A DNA stretch of 64,000 nucleotides from JAWKIW01 sp046331175 (GTDB lineage Bacteria; Actinomycetota; Acidimicrobiia; Acidimicrobiales; Acidimicrobilacustridaceae): NCBI GenBank assembly GCA_046331175.1, contig JAXLRI010000005.1, positions 372,001 to 436,000 of the forward strand, given 5' to 3'. Under the pieces are notes generated by a model. It searched no databases. It was not told the DNA's origin and saw only the letters and a program-made list of their open reading frames with translations. The position numbers were made by a program, and so were the translations under genes. Positions 41,554 through 50,117 of the stretch are shown piece by piece. The first letter of the stretch is position 1; every line of letters starts with the position of its first letter.

Positions 41554-42251
41554 CCCCCGACGTCGCCGCCGGACCCGGCACCGGGCCAGGCCGGATCGAC
41601 CCGGCCGTCGTGGCGGCCCGAGCCGACGCCGTGCGCCAGCGCATCGCCGACGCCGGGGGCGATCCCGAGCGGGTCCGGCTGCTGGCGGTCACCAAGGGCT
41701 TCGGCCCGGAGGTGGCGGCGGCGGCGCTGGCCGCCGGGCTGGCCGACCTCGGGGAGAGCTACGCGCAGGAGCTGGTGGCCAAGGCGCCGGTGCTGGCCGG
41801 CGGCCCGGTCGCGCCCCGCTGGCACCTCATCGGGCGCCTGCAGCGCAACAAGGTGCGGACCTTGGCGACCCTCGTGCACCGCTGGGACAGCGTCGACCGC
41901 CTCGAGCTCGGGCGCGAGATCGCTCGTCGAGCTCCCGGGGCCACCGTGCTGGTGCAGCTCAACCTCACCGGCGAGGCCCAGAAGGGCGGCTGCGAGCCCG
42001 CCGCCGTCGACGGCCTGGTCGCCCAGCTCCAGGCCGAGGGCCTGGTGGTCGAGGGCCTGATGGGCGTGGGCCGGGCCGGTGACGCCGACGCCACCCGGGC
42101 CGGCTTCGAGGTGCTCGTCGACGCCGCCGACCGCCTCGGCCTGCCCGAGCGGTCCATCGGGATGTCGGGCGACCTCGAGGTTGCGGTGCAGGCCGGCTCG
42201 ACGATGGTGCGGATCGGCCGGGACCTGTTCGGCGAGCGGCCGCCGCGGTGA
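41550..42251 (+). CDS. yggS: PLP homeostasis protein YggS (PLPBP family)
   Basis: A 233-residue alanine-racemase-N-domain protein that binds PLP and balances vitamin B6 and amino-acid pools. It has the PLP lysine in LLAVTKGFG, then LGESYAQEL, WHLIGRLQRNKVR, VLVQLNLTGEAQKGGC, GLMGVG and GMSGDLEVAVQAGSTMVRIGR, matching YggS throughout. It is coupled to pgeF by GTGA. The pgeF-yggS-sepF-yggT order downstream of ftsZ is common in actinobacteria and Firmicutes. Confidence 0.92.
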   Translation: MTPDVAAGPGTGPGRIDPAVVAARADAVRQRIADAGGDPERVRLLAVTKGFGPEVAAAALAAGLADLGESYAQELVAKAPVLAGGPVAPRWHLIGRLQRNKVRTLATLVHRWDSVDRLELGREIARRAPGATVLVQLNLTGEAQKGGCEPAAVDGLVAQLQAEGLVVEGLMGVGRAGDADATRAGFEVLVDAADRLGLPERSIGMSGDLEVAVQAGSTMVRIGRDLFGERPPR

Positions 42252-42423
42252 GCGTCCCGGGGTCCGGCCCGGCGGTCGCCGGGGACGCCCGGAGCCGGGC
42301 CAGGGGTGCCCTGAGCGGTGTCATCCAGGCGGCTGCACCCACCACCATGGGCACCGTGGTCGGGTCCGGTTCGACGCCGAGGGTGCCGGTCGTGCGAGAC
42401 TAGAGGGCCGCCGAGGAGGAACG

Positions 42424-43185
42424 ATGGCTTCGACATGGCGACGGGCGATGCTCTACCTGGGGCTCGGACCCGACGACGAGTACGAGGAGTACGACAGCGC
42501 CGGGCCGGCCGCCGAGCCGGCGCCCGTCCGCGAGTCCTCGGCGGTCACCACCCGCCCGGCGGGCTCGTCCTCGGTCACCGCCCGTCCCGCCGCACCGGCC
42601 AAGGCCAAGCCGGCCAGCCGCCCGGCCCCGCCGCCCGCCGACGCCGGCCCGGCCCCCGCCAAGCCCGCGCCACCGCCCCCGGTGGCCGCCAACCGCCCGG
42701 CTCCGCCCCGTTCCCGCCCCGCACCGCCGCCCCCGGCGGCTGCCGCTCCGCCACCGCCGGCCAAGAAGGCCGCCCGCCCCAAGGCCAAGGCGGCGCCCCC
42801 GCCCCCGGCCCGCAGCCGCCCGGCCCCACCGCCACCCGAGGCCGGTGGCGCCCCGCCGGCGCCACCCGAGCCCAAGCAACCCCGCCCCGTCGTGCGCCCG
42901 GTGCCGGCCAACGCCAAGCCCCACGTGGTGACCCCCGGGCACTTCAACAACGCGCAGGAGATCGCCGACCGGTTCAAGACGAACCAGCCGGTCATCGTCA
43001 ACCTCCAGAACGCCGACCGCGAGCTGGCCCGCCGGGTCATCGACTTCTCGAGCGGCCTCTGCTACGGGCTCGGCGGGCACATGGAGAAGGTGGCCAACCA
43101 GGTCTACCTGCTGACCCCCGCCAACGTGGAGGTGTCGCCCGAGGAGCGCCGTCGTGCCCTCGAGCGGGGCCTCGTCGACGCCTGA
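42424..43185 (+). CDS. sepF: Cell division protein SepF with Pro/Ala-rich linker
   Basis: Membrane-associated protein of 253 residues that links FtsZ to the membrane. It starts with an amphipathic helix (MASTWRRAMLYLGLGPDDEYEEY), the membrane-binding end, then a ~140-residue linker made almost only of Pro, Ala, Lys, Arg and Gly, then the SepF core of ~85 residues (PGHFNNAQEIADRFKTNQPV, NADRELARRVIDFSSGLCYGLGG) that binds the FtsZ tail. Typical SepF has about 150-200 residues. GGAGG lies before ATG 42424. The linker is unusual but the ends are conserved, so function is secure. Confidence 0.92.
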   Translation: MASTWRRAMLYLGLGPDDEYEEYDSAGPAAEPAPVRESSAVTTRPAGSSSVTARPAAPAKAKPASRPAPPPADAGPAPAKPAPPPPVAANRPAPPRSRPAPPPPAAAAPPPPAKKAARPKAKAAPPPPARSRPAPPPPEAGGAPPAPPEPKQPRPVVRPVPANAKPHVVTPGHFNNAQEIADRFKTNQPVIVNLQNADRELARRVIDFSSGLCYGLGGHMEKVANQVYLLTPANVEVSPEERRRALERGLVDA

Positions 43186-43206
43186 CCCCCGGCCAGGACC
43201 CCTCGC

Positions 43207-43464
43207 GTGTTCGGCATCATCCGGTGGCTGCTGCAGGTCTACCTGCTGCTGCTGTTCGTGCGCATCGTGCTGTCCTGGTTCCCGATCTCCGGTGACAGCC
43301 CGGTGGCGGGGATCTACCGGGCGCTGTTCGCGGTGACCGAGCCGGTGCTGGCGCCCCTCCGGCGGGTGCTGCCCCCCGTGCAGATGGGCGGCGTCGCGCT
43401 CGACCTGTCGCCGATCGTGCTGGTGCTGGTCATCTCGATCCTCACCCGCGTCCTGCCCGCGTAG
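43207..43464 (+). CDS. yggT: YggT family membrane protein
   Basis: Integral membrane protein of 85 residues with two helices and the family pattern FVRIVLSWFPI, then TEPVLAPLRRVLPP and DLSPIVLVLVISIL. YggT proteins often follow sepF and are implicated in division-site or osmotic functions without a fixed biochemical role. GTG start is 21 bases after sepF. Confidence 0.88.
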   Translation: MFGIIRWLLQVYLLLLFVRIVLSWFPISGDSPVAGIYRALFAVTEPVLAPLRRVLPPVQMGGVALDLSPIVLVLVISILTRVLPA

Positions 43465-43588
43465 CGCCCCACGGCCCTCACCGGTCGGGCGTCGGTCGCC
43501 GCCGGGCCGCCGGTCGGGGCGCGACGGTCGACGCGGCGCGGGCCCCCGGGGTGGCGCGAGCATTCGGCTCGCCGAGGCACCCTCGCAC

Positions 43589-43594
43589 TAGCAT
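43589..43594 (+). promoter_or_regulatory. -10 box (TAGCAT) of divIVA, leaderless
   Basis: TAGCAT ends 8 bases before the divIVA ATG at 43603. It would give divIVA its own transcript. Confidence 0.45.
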
Positions 43595-43602
43595 CGCCGT
43601 CC

Positions 43603-44724
43603 ATGGATGCCCCGCTCATCGTCACCAACGTCGAGTTCTCCGAGGTCAAGAAGGGCTACGACCCCGAAGAGGTCGACAACTACCTGCGCGGCGTCGACCA
43701 GCGCCTGGCCCAGGTCCACGACATGCTGCGGGACGCGGTCGAGCGGGCCGAGGCCGCCGAGGCCAAGCTGGCAGAGGCCATGCGAGCCAAGGCCACCGCC
43801 GACCAGGCGGCTGCCGAGGCCCAGGCCCGAGCCAACGAGGCCGAGCGCAAGGCGTCGGAGGCCGCCGGGGGCGACGACGGCACCGACGCCCTCAAGAAGA
43901 TGCTGATGCTGGCCCAGCGCACGGCCGACTCGGCCGTCGAGGAGGCCCAGGCGTCGGCCAAGAACATCGTCGCCGACGCCCGCTCCAAGTCGGCCGAGAT
44001 CGTGGCCGACGCCGAGAACCGGTCCGAGCGCATCCTCGTCGAGGCCCAGAAGGTGGCCGACGAGCTGCGCCAGGAGCGCACCGCCTCGATCGCCGAAGAG
44101 GTCGACGCCCTGCAGACCCGCAAGGGCGAGCTGCTCACCGACATCGACGCCCTCGAGACCCACCTCGAGGCGCACCGGGTGCGGCTGCGCTCGGGCATCG
44201 AGTCGCTGTCGGCCCTCCTCGACGGCGACCTCCGCCTCGACGACCGGCCCGTCGTCCACGCCGACCCCACGCCCGAGCCCACGGCCGAGCCCACCGCCGA
44301 GCCGGCGCCGGCCCCCAAGCCCACGCCGGTCGCGGTGGCGCCCGCCGAGCCCCCGGCCGAGCGGGCCGCCAAGGTGGGCGACCTGCAGGAGGCTCCGGCC
44401 CCCACCGCCGCGCCCGAGGCCACGCCGCCGGCCCCGGCTGCCACCGAGCCGACCAGCGCCCCGAAGGCCGAGGCGCGCCCTGCCGAGGCGTCGGCTCCGG
44501 TCGAGCCGGCCTCGGCCCCCGTGGTCACCCGGGACGAGCTCGACGCCGGTGGTCCTCCCACCCAGCCGATCTCAGCCGTGGCCCCCGCTTCGTCCACCGA
44601 GGCGCCGCGGCCGGTGTCGATCGGTGACGGCCCGGGCACCGAGGACGAGGCCATGCGCCGCTTCTTCGAGGACGACCTCGAGGTCTCCGACGAGAAGAAG
44701 GGCGGCCTCTTCCGCAAGAAGTAG
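43603..44724 (+). CDS. divIVA: Polar growth/division protein DivIVA (Wag31-like)
   Basis: Coiled-coil protein of 373 residues that marks curved membrane and directs wall synthesis at poles or septum. It begins with the DivIVA membrane-binding domain FSEVKKGYDPEEVDNYLRGVDQRL, then a long coiled coil to about residue 205 (with a QRTADSAVEEAQASAKNIVADA stretch), followed by ~130 residues of Pro/Ala/Glu/Thr low complexity, and a conserved acidic/basic end FFEDDLEVSDEKKGGLFRKK. The low-complexity linker before the end is typical of actinobacterial Wag31. ATG is set by the conserved N terminus. Confidence 0.93.
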   Translation: MDAPLIVTNVEFSEVKKGYDPEEVDNYLRGVDQRLAQVHDMLRDAVERAEAAEAKLAEAMRAKATADQAAAEAQARANEAERKASEAAGGDDGTDALKKMLMLAQRTADSAVEEAQASAKNIVADARSKSAEIVADAENRSERILVEAQKVADELRQERTASIAEEVDALQTRKGELLTDIDALETHLEAHRVRLRSGIESLSALLDGDLRLDDRPVVHADPTPEPTAEPTAEPAPAPKPTPVAVAPAEPPAERAAKVGDLQEAPAPTAAPEATPPAPAATEPTSAPKAEARPAEASAPVEPASAPVVTRDELDAGGPPTQPISAVAPASSTEAPRPVSIGDGPGTEDEAMRRFFEDDLEVSDEKKGGLFRKK

Positions 44725-44782
44725 GCCCGGGCGGGTCGGGTCCACCGCCGGTCGCCGTGCGCCCCGACCACCCTCCGCGTCG

Positions 44783-45751
44783 ATGAGCGATCGGCACCCG
44801 ACGCCGATCGGGGGCGCAGTGCCGTCGGTCGTGGTGCTGCGCGACGCCACCGTCCGCTTCGGCGATCATCCGGTCCTCGACGCCGTCGGGCTCACCTGCC
44901 CCGCAGGGACGGTGCTCGAGCTGCGAGGCCGCAACGGCTCGGGCAAGACCACGCTGCTGCGCCTCCTCGCCGGGGTGCGACGCCCGACGACGGGCCGTCG
45001 GACGGGACCGCGCCAGGTGGCCTTCGTGCCGGCGGCCGTCGAACCGCCGGCGATCCCGGTCGCCGCCTGGCTCGGGGCGGTCCGGCCTCGGCGGCGGTCG
45101 GTGGCGCCGGTCCTGGCCCGGCTGGGGTTCACGGGTTCGCTCGACGCGCCGTGCCGGTCGCTCTCCTACGGGAACCTGCGCAAGGTGCTCCTCGCCGACG
45201 CGTTCACCGCCGACACCCTGCTCGTGGTGGTGGACGAGGCCCGGGAGGGCCTCGACCCGGCCGGGCTGGCGGGCCTCGAGGAGCTGGTGCGCGACGCAGC
45301 CGCCGCCGGGGCCGCGGTGGTGCTCGCCGACCAGGCGGTGCACCCCGCCCTGCCCGGGGCCGAGCTGCTGGTCGTGGGGGCCGGGCGGATCGACCGGCGG
45401 TCGGAGGCGGCCGCCGCCGAGGCCGAGGTCCGCCGGCGGGGGCCGGCTGTCAGCCTGCCGGCGCTGCGCGACCAGGCCCGCCGCCTCGGCTTCGCCGAGA
45501 TCGCCGATCCGGACGGGCAGTACGAGGCGAACGATCCCGACGGGCAGCACGAGGCGAACGATCTCGACGGGTCGAACGAGACGAGCGAGGCGAACGATCT
45601 CGACGGGTCGAACGAGACGAGCGTGGCGAACGATCCGGACGGGCAGCACGAGGCGAACGATCTCGACGGGTCGAACGAGACGAGCGAGGCGAGCGATCCC
45701 GACGGGCAGAACGAGGCGAACGAGCCGGACGGGGGTGGTTCGGTTGGCTGA
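44783..45751 (+). CDS. ABC transporter ATP-binding protein with acidic repeat tail
   Basis: A 322-residue ATPase with Walker A GRNGSGKTT (49-56), Q-loop region TGPRQVAFVPA, a degenerate signature SLSYGNLRKVLL (LSGGQ in others) and Walker B LLVVVDEAREGLDP. Residues 242-322 are a repeat tail of D-P-D-G-Q-x-E-A-N and D-L-D-G-S-N-E-T-S-E-A-N units, very acidic, unrelated to normal ABC subunits. The next gene, overlapping by 17 bases, encodes the membrane partner. Pattern resembles CcmA-like small exporters; substrate unknown. Alternative start GTG 44819. Confidence 0.82.
   Translation: MSDRHPTPIGGAVPSVVVLRDATVRFGDHPVLDAVGLTCPAGTVLELRGRNGSGKTTLLRLLAGVRRPTTGRRTGPRQVAFVPAAVEPPAIPVAAWLGAVRPRRRSVAPVLARLGFTGSLDAPCRSLSYGNLRKVLLADAFTADTLLVVVDEAREGLDPAGLAGLEELVRDAAAAGAAVVLADQAVHPALPGAELLVVGAGRIDRRSEAAAAEAEVRRRGPAVSLPALRDQARRLGFAEIADPDGQYEANDPDGQHEANDLDGSNETSEANDLDGSNETSVANDPDGQHEANDLDGSNETSEASDPDGQNEANEPDGGGSVG
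45506..45721 (+). repeat. 27- and 36-base coding repeats in the ABC ATPase tail
   Basis: Alternating unit types A (9 codons) and B (12 codons) in the order A A B B A B A: 45506, 45533, 45560, 45596, 45632, 45659, 45695. They share GA(T)C(T/C)CGACGGG cores. The encoded DPDG/DLDG plus acidic residues resemble calcium-binding loops. DNA identity between units is high, so recent expansion is likely. Confidence 0.88.
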
Positions 45752-46406
45752 GGTCGGGCGGTTGGCCGCCGACCGCTACGCGGTTGGCCTGACCCTGCGC
45801 CTCCTGGGGCGCACGCTGCGCTGGGTGGGCCCGCTGCTGCTCGAGGTCGCCTGGCTGGCGGTGGTGCTGGCCCAGCCCGGTCCGGTGCCGGCCGCGGCGG
45901 TCGGGACCTTCCCGGCCCTGGTGCTGGTGGGGTGCTGGCTGGCGGCCGGTGCCGGCAACGTGGACGACGACGGCCACCGCGAGCTGTGCACGGCGGCGGT
46001 GGGATCAGCGGGCCGGCTGGTGGCCGACCGGGCGCTCGCGGCGGCCGCGGTGGCCGCCGTCGCCGCCGTCGTGGCCGCGCTCGCCGTCGCCGTCGGCGGC
46101 TCGCCGCGGGTGGCCAGCCCGGGGGAGGGAGCGGTGGCCCTGGCGGTGTGCGGGGCGGGGGCCGCCCTCGGGGTCGGGCTGGGGTCGCTGCTGCACCGAC
46201 CGCTGGTGCGGCGCCCGGGGCCGGCGGTGCTCGGTGGGGTGGCCGGCGCGGTGGTCGTGGTGGCGGCACCCCCCACCACGGCGCTGCTGCGCTCCGCCGA
46301 CCGCGGCGACGTCGGCGCCGCGGTGGTGCTGGCGGCGGCGGCCCTCGGCACTGCCCTGGTGCTCGTGGCCCTGGCGGCGCTGCTCACCGAGCACCGGGTC
46401 CGCTGA
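45735..46406 (+). CDS. ABC transporter membrane subunit (small, unclassified)
   Basis: Polytopic membrane protein of 223 residues, about six hydrophobic helices of Ala, Val, Leu and Gly, with a loop containing VDDDGHREL. No known permease signature. It overlaps the ATPase gene by 17 bases and reads in the same direction, so the two form a bipartite transporter. The GTG at 45735 is used to keep the overlap; a TTG at 45744 is possible. Function unknown. Confidence 0.68.
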   Translation: MVRLAEVGRLAADRYAVGLTLRLLGRTLRWVGPLLLEVAWLAVVLAQPGPVPAAAVGTFPALVLVGCWLAAGAGNVDDDGHRELCTAAVGSAGRLVADRALAAAAVAAVAAVVAALAVAVGGSPRVASPGEGAVALAVCGAGAALGVGLGSLLHRPLVRRPGPAVLGGVAGAVVVVAAPPTTALLRSADRGDVGAAVVLAAAALGTALVLVALAALLTEHRVR

Positions 46407-46466
46407 CCGGGGCTCGCTCCCGTCGACCACCGGCGAACCGTCGGAGCGGCCGGGCGGCGCCGACGA

Positions 46467-49400
46467 TCAGGCCGGGGCGAGGGTGACCCGGACGGGCAAG
46501 CCGTCGATGGTCAGCTCGTGGTCGCCGGGGCCGTAGGCGATCGTCGTGGCCAGCACCTCGCCGGCGATGGTGGTCTCGTGGGCTTCGATGGCGGGGCGGA
46601 GGGCCTCGTCGGGCTGCAGGGTGACGGTGATCCGGTCGGCGATGGCGAAGCCGGCCTCCTTGCGGAGGTCGTTGAGCGAGCGGATCAGCTCGCGGGCCCA
46701 CCCCTCGGCCCGCAGGGCGTCGTCGACCTCGAGGTCGAGGGCCACGGCCCAGCCGTCGTCCTCGGCCAGGGCGAAGGCCTCGTGGTGCGACGCCCGCAGC
46801 TCGACGTCGTCGGGCCCGAGCCGCTCGCCGGCCACCTCGATGGACCCCTCGGCCTCGAGCTGGGCCTGCAGGGCGGTCCCGTCGGCGGCGGCCAGCGCCT
46901 GCTTGACCTCGTTGACCTTCGGGCCGAGGCGGGGGCCGAGGGCCTTGAAGCTGGGCAGCACGGTCCACGACATCAGCCCAGAGAGCGTGTCGATGTCCTC
47001 GAGGGCCTTCACGTTGAGCTCGCCGACGATCTCGGCCTCGACGTCGGCGGCCAGCTCGACGCCGGGGTGCAGCAGCAGGGCCCGGGGGAGCGGCTGGCGG
47101 GTCTTCACCTTGGCCTCGGTGCGGGCCGAGCGGCCGAGGGCCACCAGCCGGCGGGCCGCCGCCATCTGTTCGGCCAGGACCGGATCGGTGCGGCCCTTGG
47201 GCGTGGGCCAGTCGGCCAGGTGCACCGAGCCGGCGCCGGTGAGCGTGGCGTAGAGCTCGTCGGCGAGGAACGGGCAGAACGGCGCCAGCAGCTCGGCCAC
47301 CGTGACGAGGCACTCGTGGAGCGTGGCGTGGGCGGCCGGGTCGCTGCTCTTCCAGAACCGCGGCCGTGACCGGCGGACGTACCAGTTGGACAGGTCGTCG
47401 ACGAAGGTGGCCAGTCGCCCCGCCCCACCGAAGGCGTCGAAGTCCTCGAGCGATGCGGTGACGGCGGTGATCGTGTCGTCGAGCTCGCCGAGGATCCAGC
47501 GGTCGAGCACGTGGGTGGCGGGCTCGGCCGGGGCGTCGGCGGGGGTCCAGCCGTCGAGGTCGGCGTAGGTGGCGAAGAACGAGTAGCAGTTCCACAGGGT
47601 CAGCAGCGTCTGCCGGGTGGCCTCGCGGATCCCGTCGACGTAGACGCGCCGGGGCGTCCAGGGCTGGCCCGACGACAGGAAGTACCAGCGCAGGGCGTCG
47701 GCGCCGAGGTCGCCGAAGATGTCCCACGGGTCGATGACGTTGCCCTTGGACTTCGACATCTTCTGGCCGTCCTCGTCGACGACGAGCCCGAGGCAGACCA
47801 CGTTCTTGTACGGCGTCGAGTCGAACACCAGCGAGTTGACGGCGAGCAGGGAGTAGAACCACCCGCGGGTCTGGTCGATGGCCTCGCAGATGAAGTCGGC
47901 CGGGAACGACGCGTGGAACTCGTCGGCGTGCTCGAACGGGTAGTGCTGCTGGGCCGACGGCATCGAGCCCGAGTCGAACCAGGCGTCGAGCACGGGCTCG
48001 AGGCGGTGGGCCTCGCCGGAGCAGCCGTCCTCGGTGCAGGCGAAGGTGACGTCGTCCACGTAGGGGCGGTGCAGGTCGAGGTCGCCGAGGTCGCGCCCGG
48101 TGCGCTCGGCGAGGTCGGCGACCGATCCGATGCAGGTGTCGCGGCCGCAGTCGGTGCAGCGCCAGATGGGCAGCGGGGTGCCCCAGTAGCGATCCCTCGA
48201 GAGCGCCCAGTCGATGTTGCCCGCCAGCCAGTTGCCGAAGCGCCCGTGCTTGATGTTCTCGGGGTGCCAGCCGATGCGCTCGTTCTCGCGCAGCAGCAGG
48301 TCGCGCTGCTCGGAGGTGCGCACGAACCAGGAGGTCTTGGCCCAGTAGATGAGCGGGGTGCCGCAGCGCCAGCAGTGGGGGTAGCTGTGCTCGTAGGCGA
48401 GCTCGCGCACGAGCAGCCCGCGGGCGTCGAGGTCGGCGATGATCCCGCGGTCGGCCTCCTTGACGAACAGCCCCCGCCACAGCGGCACGCGGTCGTCGAA
48501 CCCACCCTCGGCGTTGACCGGGTTGAGCACCGGCAGCCCGTGCTCCTTGCACGCCCGGGCGTCGTCCTCGCCGAAGGCGGGGGCGAGGTGCACGATGCCC
48601 GAGCCGTCGTCGGTGCTCACGAAGTCGGCGGTGAGGACCCGCCACGAGCGGTCGGCCTGCTCGACGTCGTCGACGGTGAGGTAGGCGAAGGGACGCTCGT
48701 AGCGCCGGCCGGCCAGCTCGGCGCCCGACCAGCGCTCGACGATGCGGTGCTCGGCGCCCTCCGGGAGCCGCGAGACGGCGGCCACGAGGTCGCGGCCCGT
48801 GGCGCCGAACACCTCGGCGGGGACCCGCGCGTACTCGATGTCGGGGCCCACGGCGGCGGCGACGTTCGAGATCAGCGTCCACGGCGTGGTCGTCCACACC
48901 AGGAGGTCGGCGTCGTCGTCGACCAGCGGGAAGCGCACGTAGATCGACGGGTCGACGACGTCTCGGTAGGCGCCCGGCTGGCCCAGCTCGTGGCTGGACA
49001 GGGCGGTGCCGCAGCGCGAGCAGTAGGGGACGACGCGATGGCCCTCGTAGAGCAGGCCCTTGCTCCACATCTGGGCGAGGAGCCACCAGACCGACTCGAC
49101 GTAGTCGTTGGTGAGGGTCCAGTAGGCGTCGGCGGTGTCGATCCACACGCCGCTGCGCTCGGTGAGGCGGGTCCAGTCCTCGACGTAGCGGGTGACCGAC
49201 TCGCGGCACCGGCGGTTGAACTCGGCGATGCCGTAGGCCTCGATGTCGTGCTTGGTGGACAGCCCGAGCTCCTTCTCGACCTCGAGCTCGACGGGCAGGC
49301 CGTGGCAGTCCCAACCGCCCTTGCGGGGCACCTGCTTGCCCCGCATGGTCTGGAAGCGGGGGTAGAGGTCCTTGAACACGCGGGCCCAGACGTGGTGCAA

Positions 49401-49568
49401 CCCGGGGCGGCCGTTGGCGGTGGGCGGCCCCTCGTAGAAGATCCACGGCTCGCCGTCCTTGCGGAGGCGGCGCACGGCGTCGATGACGTCGTCGTCGCGC
49501 CAGCGGGCCAGCACGCGCTCCTCCAGCGCGACGAGGTCCAGATCGTTGTCCACCGGGCCGAACGCCAT
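46467..49568 (-). CDS. ileS: Isoleucyl-tRNA synthetase, type II (eukaryote-like)
   Basis: Charges tRNA-Ile. The 1033-residue class I synthetase has the HIGH-like motif GLHHVWARVFKD near residue 56, WDCHGLPVELEVEKELG, an editing domain with WTTTPWTLISN, zinc-site CxxC pairs (CSRCGTALSS, CWRCGTPL, CTDCGRDTC), KMSKSKGN at 603-610, and a C-terminal anticodon domain ending without the zinc ribbon of bacterial type I IleRS. Such type II enzymes tolerate mupirocin. It diverges from the YggU gene; 78 bases between them is too short for a T-box. A TAGGCT -10 is at leaderless spacing. Confidence 0.95.
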   Translation of the reverse strand: MAFGPVDNDLDLVALEERVLARWRDDDVIDAVRRLRKDGEPWIFYEGPPTANGRPGLHHVWARVFKDLYPRFQTMRGKQVPRKGGWDCHGLPVELEVEKELGLSTKHDIEAYGIAEFNRRCRESVTRYVEDWTRLTERSGVWIDTADAYWTLTNDYVESVWWLLAQMWSKGLLYEGHRVVPYCSRCGTALSSHELGQPGAYRDVVDPSIYVRFPLVDDDADLLVWTTTPWTLISNVAAAVGPDIEYARVPAEVFGATGRDLVAAVSRLPEGAEHRIVERWSGAELAGRRYERPFAYLTVDDVEQADRSWRVLTADFVSTDDGSGIVHLAPAFGEDDARACKEHGLPVLNPVNAEGGFDDRVPLWRGLFVKEADRGIIADLDARGLLVRELAYEHSYPHCWRCGTPLIYWAKTSWFVRTSEQRDLLLRENERIGWHPENIKHGRFGNWLAGNIDWALSRDRYWGTPLPIWRCTDCGRDTCIGSVADLAERTGRDLGDLDLHRPYVDDVTFACTEDGCSGEAHRLEPVLDAWFDSGSMPSAQQHYPFEHADEFHASFPADFICEAIDQTRGWFYSLLAVNSLVFDSTPYKNVVCLGLVVDEDGQKMSKSKGNVIDPWDIFGDLGADALRWYFLSSGQPWTPRRVYVDGIREATRQTLLTLWNCYSFFATYADLDGWTPADAPAEPATHVLDRWILGELDDTITAVTASLEDFDAFGGAGRLATFVDDLSNWYVRRSRPRFWKSSDPAAHATLHECLVTVAELLAPFCPFLADELYATLTGAGSVHLADWPTPKGRTDPVLAEQMAAARRLVALGRSARTEAKVKTRQPLPRALLLHPGVELAADVEAEIVGELNVKALEDIDTLSGLMSWTVLPSFKALGPRLGPKVNEVKQALAAADGTALQAQLEAEGSIEVAGERLGPDDVELRASHHEAFALAEDDGWAVALDLEVDDALRAEGWARELIRSLNDLRKEAGFAIADRITVTLQPDEALRPAIEAHETTIAGEVLATTIAYGPGDHELTIDGLPVRVTLAPA

Positions 49569-49576
49569 GAGCGCAG

Positions 49577-49582
49577 AGCCTA
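49577..49582 (-). promoter_or_regulatory. -10 box (TAGGCT) of ileS, leaderless
   Basis: TAGGCT on the minus strand ends 8 bases before the ileS ATG at 49568. Confidence 0.45.
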
Positions 49583-49646
49583 CGCGGTGCCCCTCGGGGC
49601 TCCGACATCGATCCGGCCCGGTGCGCCCCGCGCGAGCCTGGGGGTC

Positions 49647-50057
49647 GTGCCCCGCCGACCCGACCACGACCGCGCCGACCCCCTCGGCGGCATCGGTCCC
49701 GGGGAGACGGCCGGCCTGGCCGCTGAGGACCTGGCGTCGGTGGCGCCGGTGGCGCGCGCCGCGGGCGCCGACCTCGTCGTGCGCGTCCTGGTGCAGCCCG
49801 GGGCCCGTCGCCCGGCGGTGGTCGGACGGCACGGCGACGAGCTGCGCCTCCGGGTCGCGGCCCCTCCCGAGCGCGGCCGCGCCAACGCCGAGGTGGTGCA
49901 GGTCCTGGCCGAGGCCCTCGGCGTCCCATCCGCAGCGGTGGCGATCGCCCGGGGTCCGGCGGGGCGCCACAAGGAGCTGGTGGTGCGCGCCGGCGCCCGA
50001 TCCGACGTGGTCCGCCGCCTGGCCGCCGCCCTCGACGGCGACGCGCGGCCTGGTTGA
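49647..50057 (+). CDS. DUF167 (YggU) family protein
   Basis: Small protein of 136 residues. An N-terminal ~35-residue extension (PRRPDHDRADPLGGIG) precedes the DUF167 domain: VVRVLVQPGARRPAVVGRHGDELRLRVAAPPERGRANAEVVQVLAEALGVPS, then AIARGPAGRHKELVV. The family has no known function and is usually ~100 residues. It diverges from ileS. Start GTG is chosen as the first candidate in frame; the extension may not be translated. Confidence 0.82.
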   Translation: MPRRPDHDRADPLGGIGPGETAGLAAEDLASVAPVARAAGADLVVRVLVQPGARRPAVVGRHGDELRLRVAAPPERGRANAEVVQVLAEALGVPSAAVAIARGPAGRHKELVVRAGARSDVVRRLAAALDGDARPG

Positions 50058-50083
50058 CGTTCGCCGGGAGGGGGGCATACGCT
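50054..50083 (+). promoter_or_regulatory. Promoter of the DksA-like gene (TTGACG-N18-TACGCT)
   Basis: TTGACG at 50054-50059, overlapping the end of the YggU gene, an 18-base spacer and TACGCT at 50078-50083. Transcript start would be near 50090, with GAGGAG at 50105-50110 as the ribosome site. Same architecture as the mraZ promoter. Confidence 0.65.
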
Positions 50084-50117
50084 CCGTCACCCTTTTGGCG
50101 TGGACGAGGAGCTCTGC

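Noticed and set aside
42248..42403. 51-codon frame after yggS, overlapping its stop by GTGA
   Set aside because: Low-complexity product, some AT-ending codons, no support at the downstream end; could be chance. Left out of the features.
49569..49646. T-box riboswitch in front of ileS
   Set aside because: The gap to the divergent gene is only 78 bases and the -10 box puts the start at the ATG.
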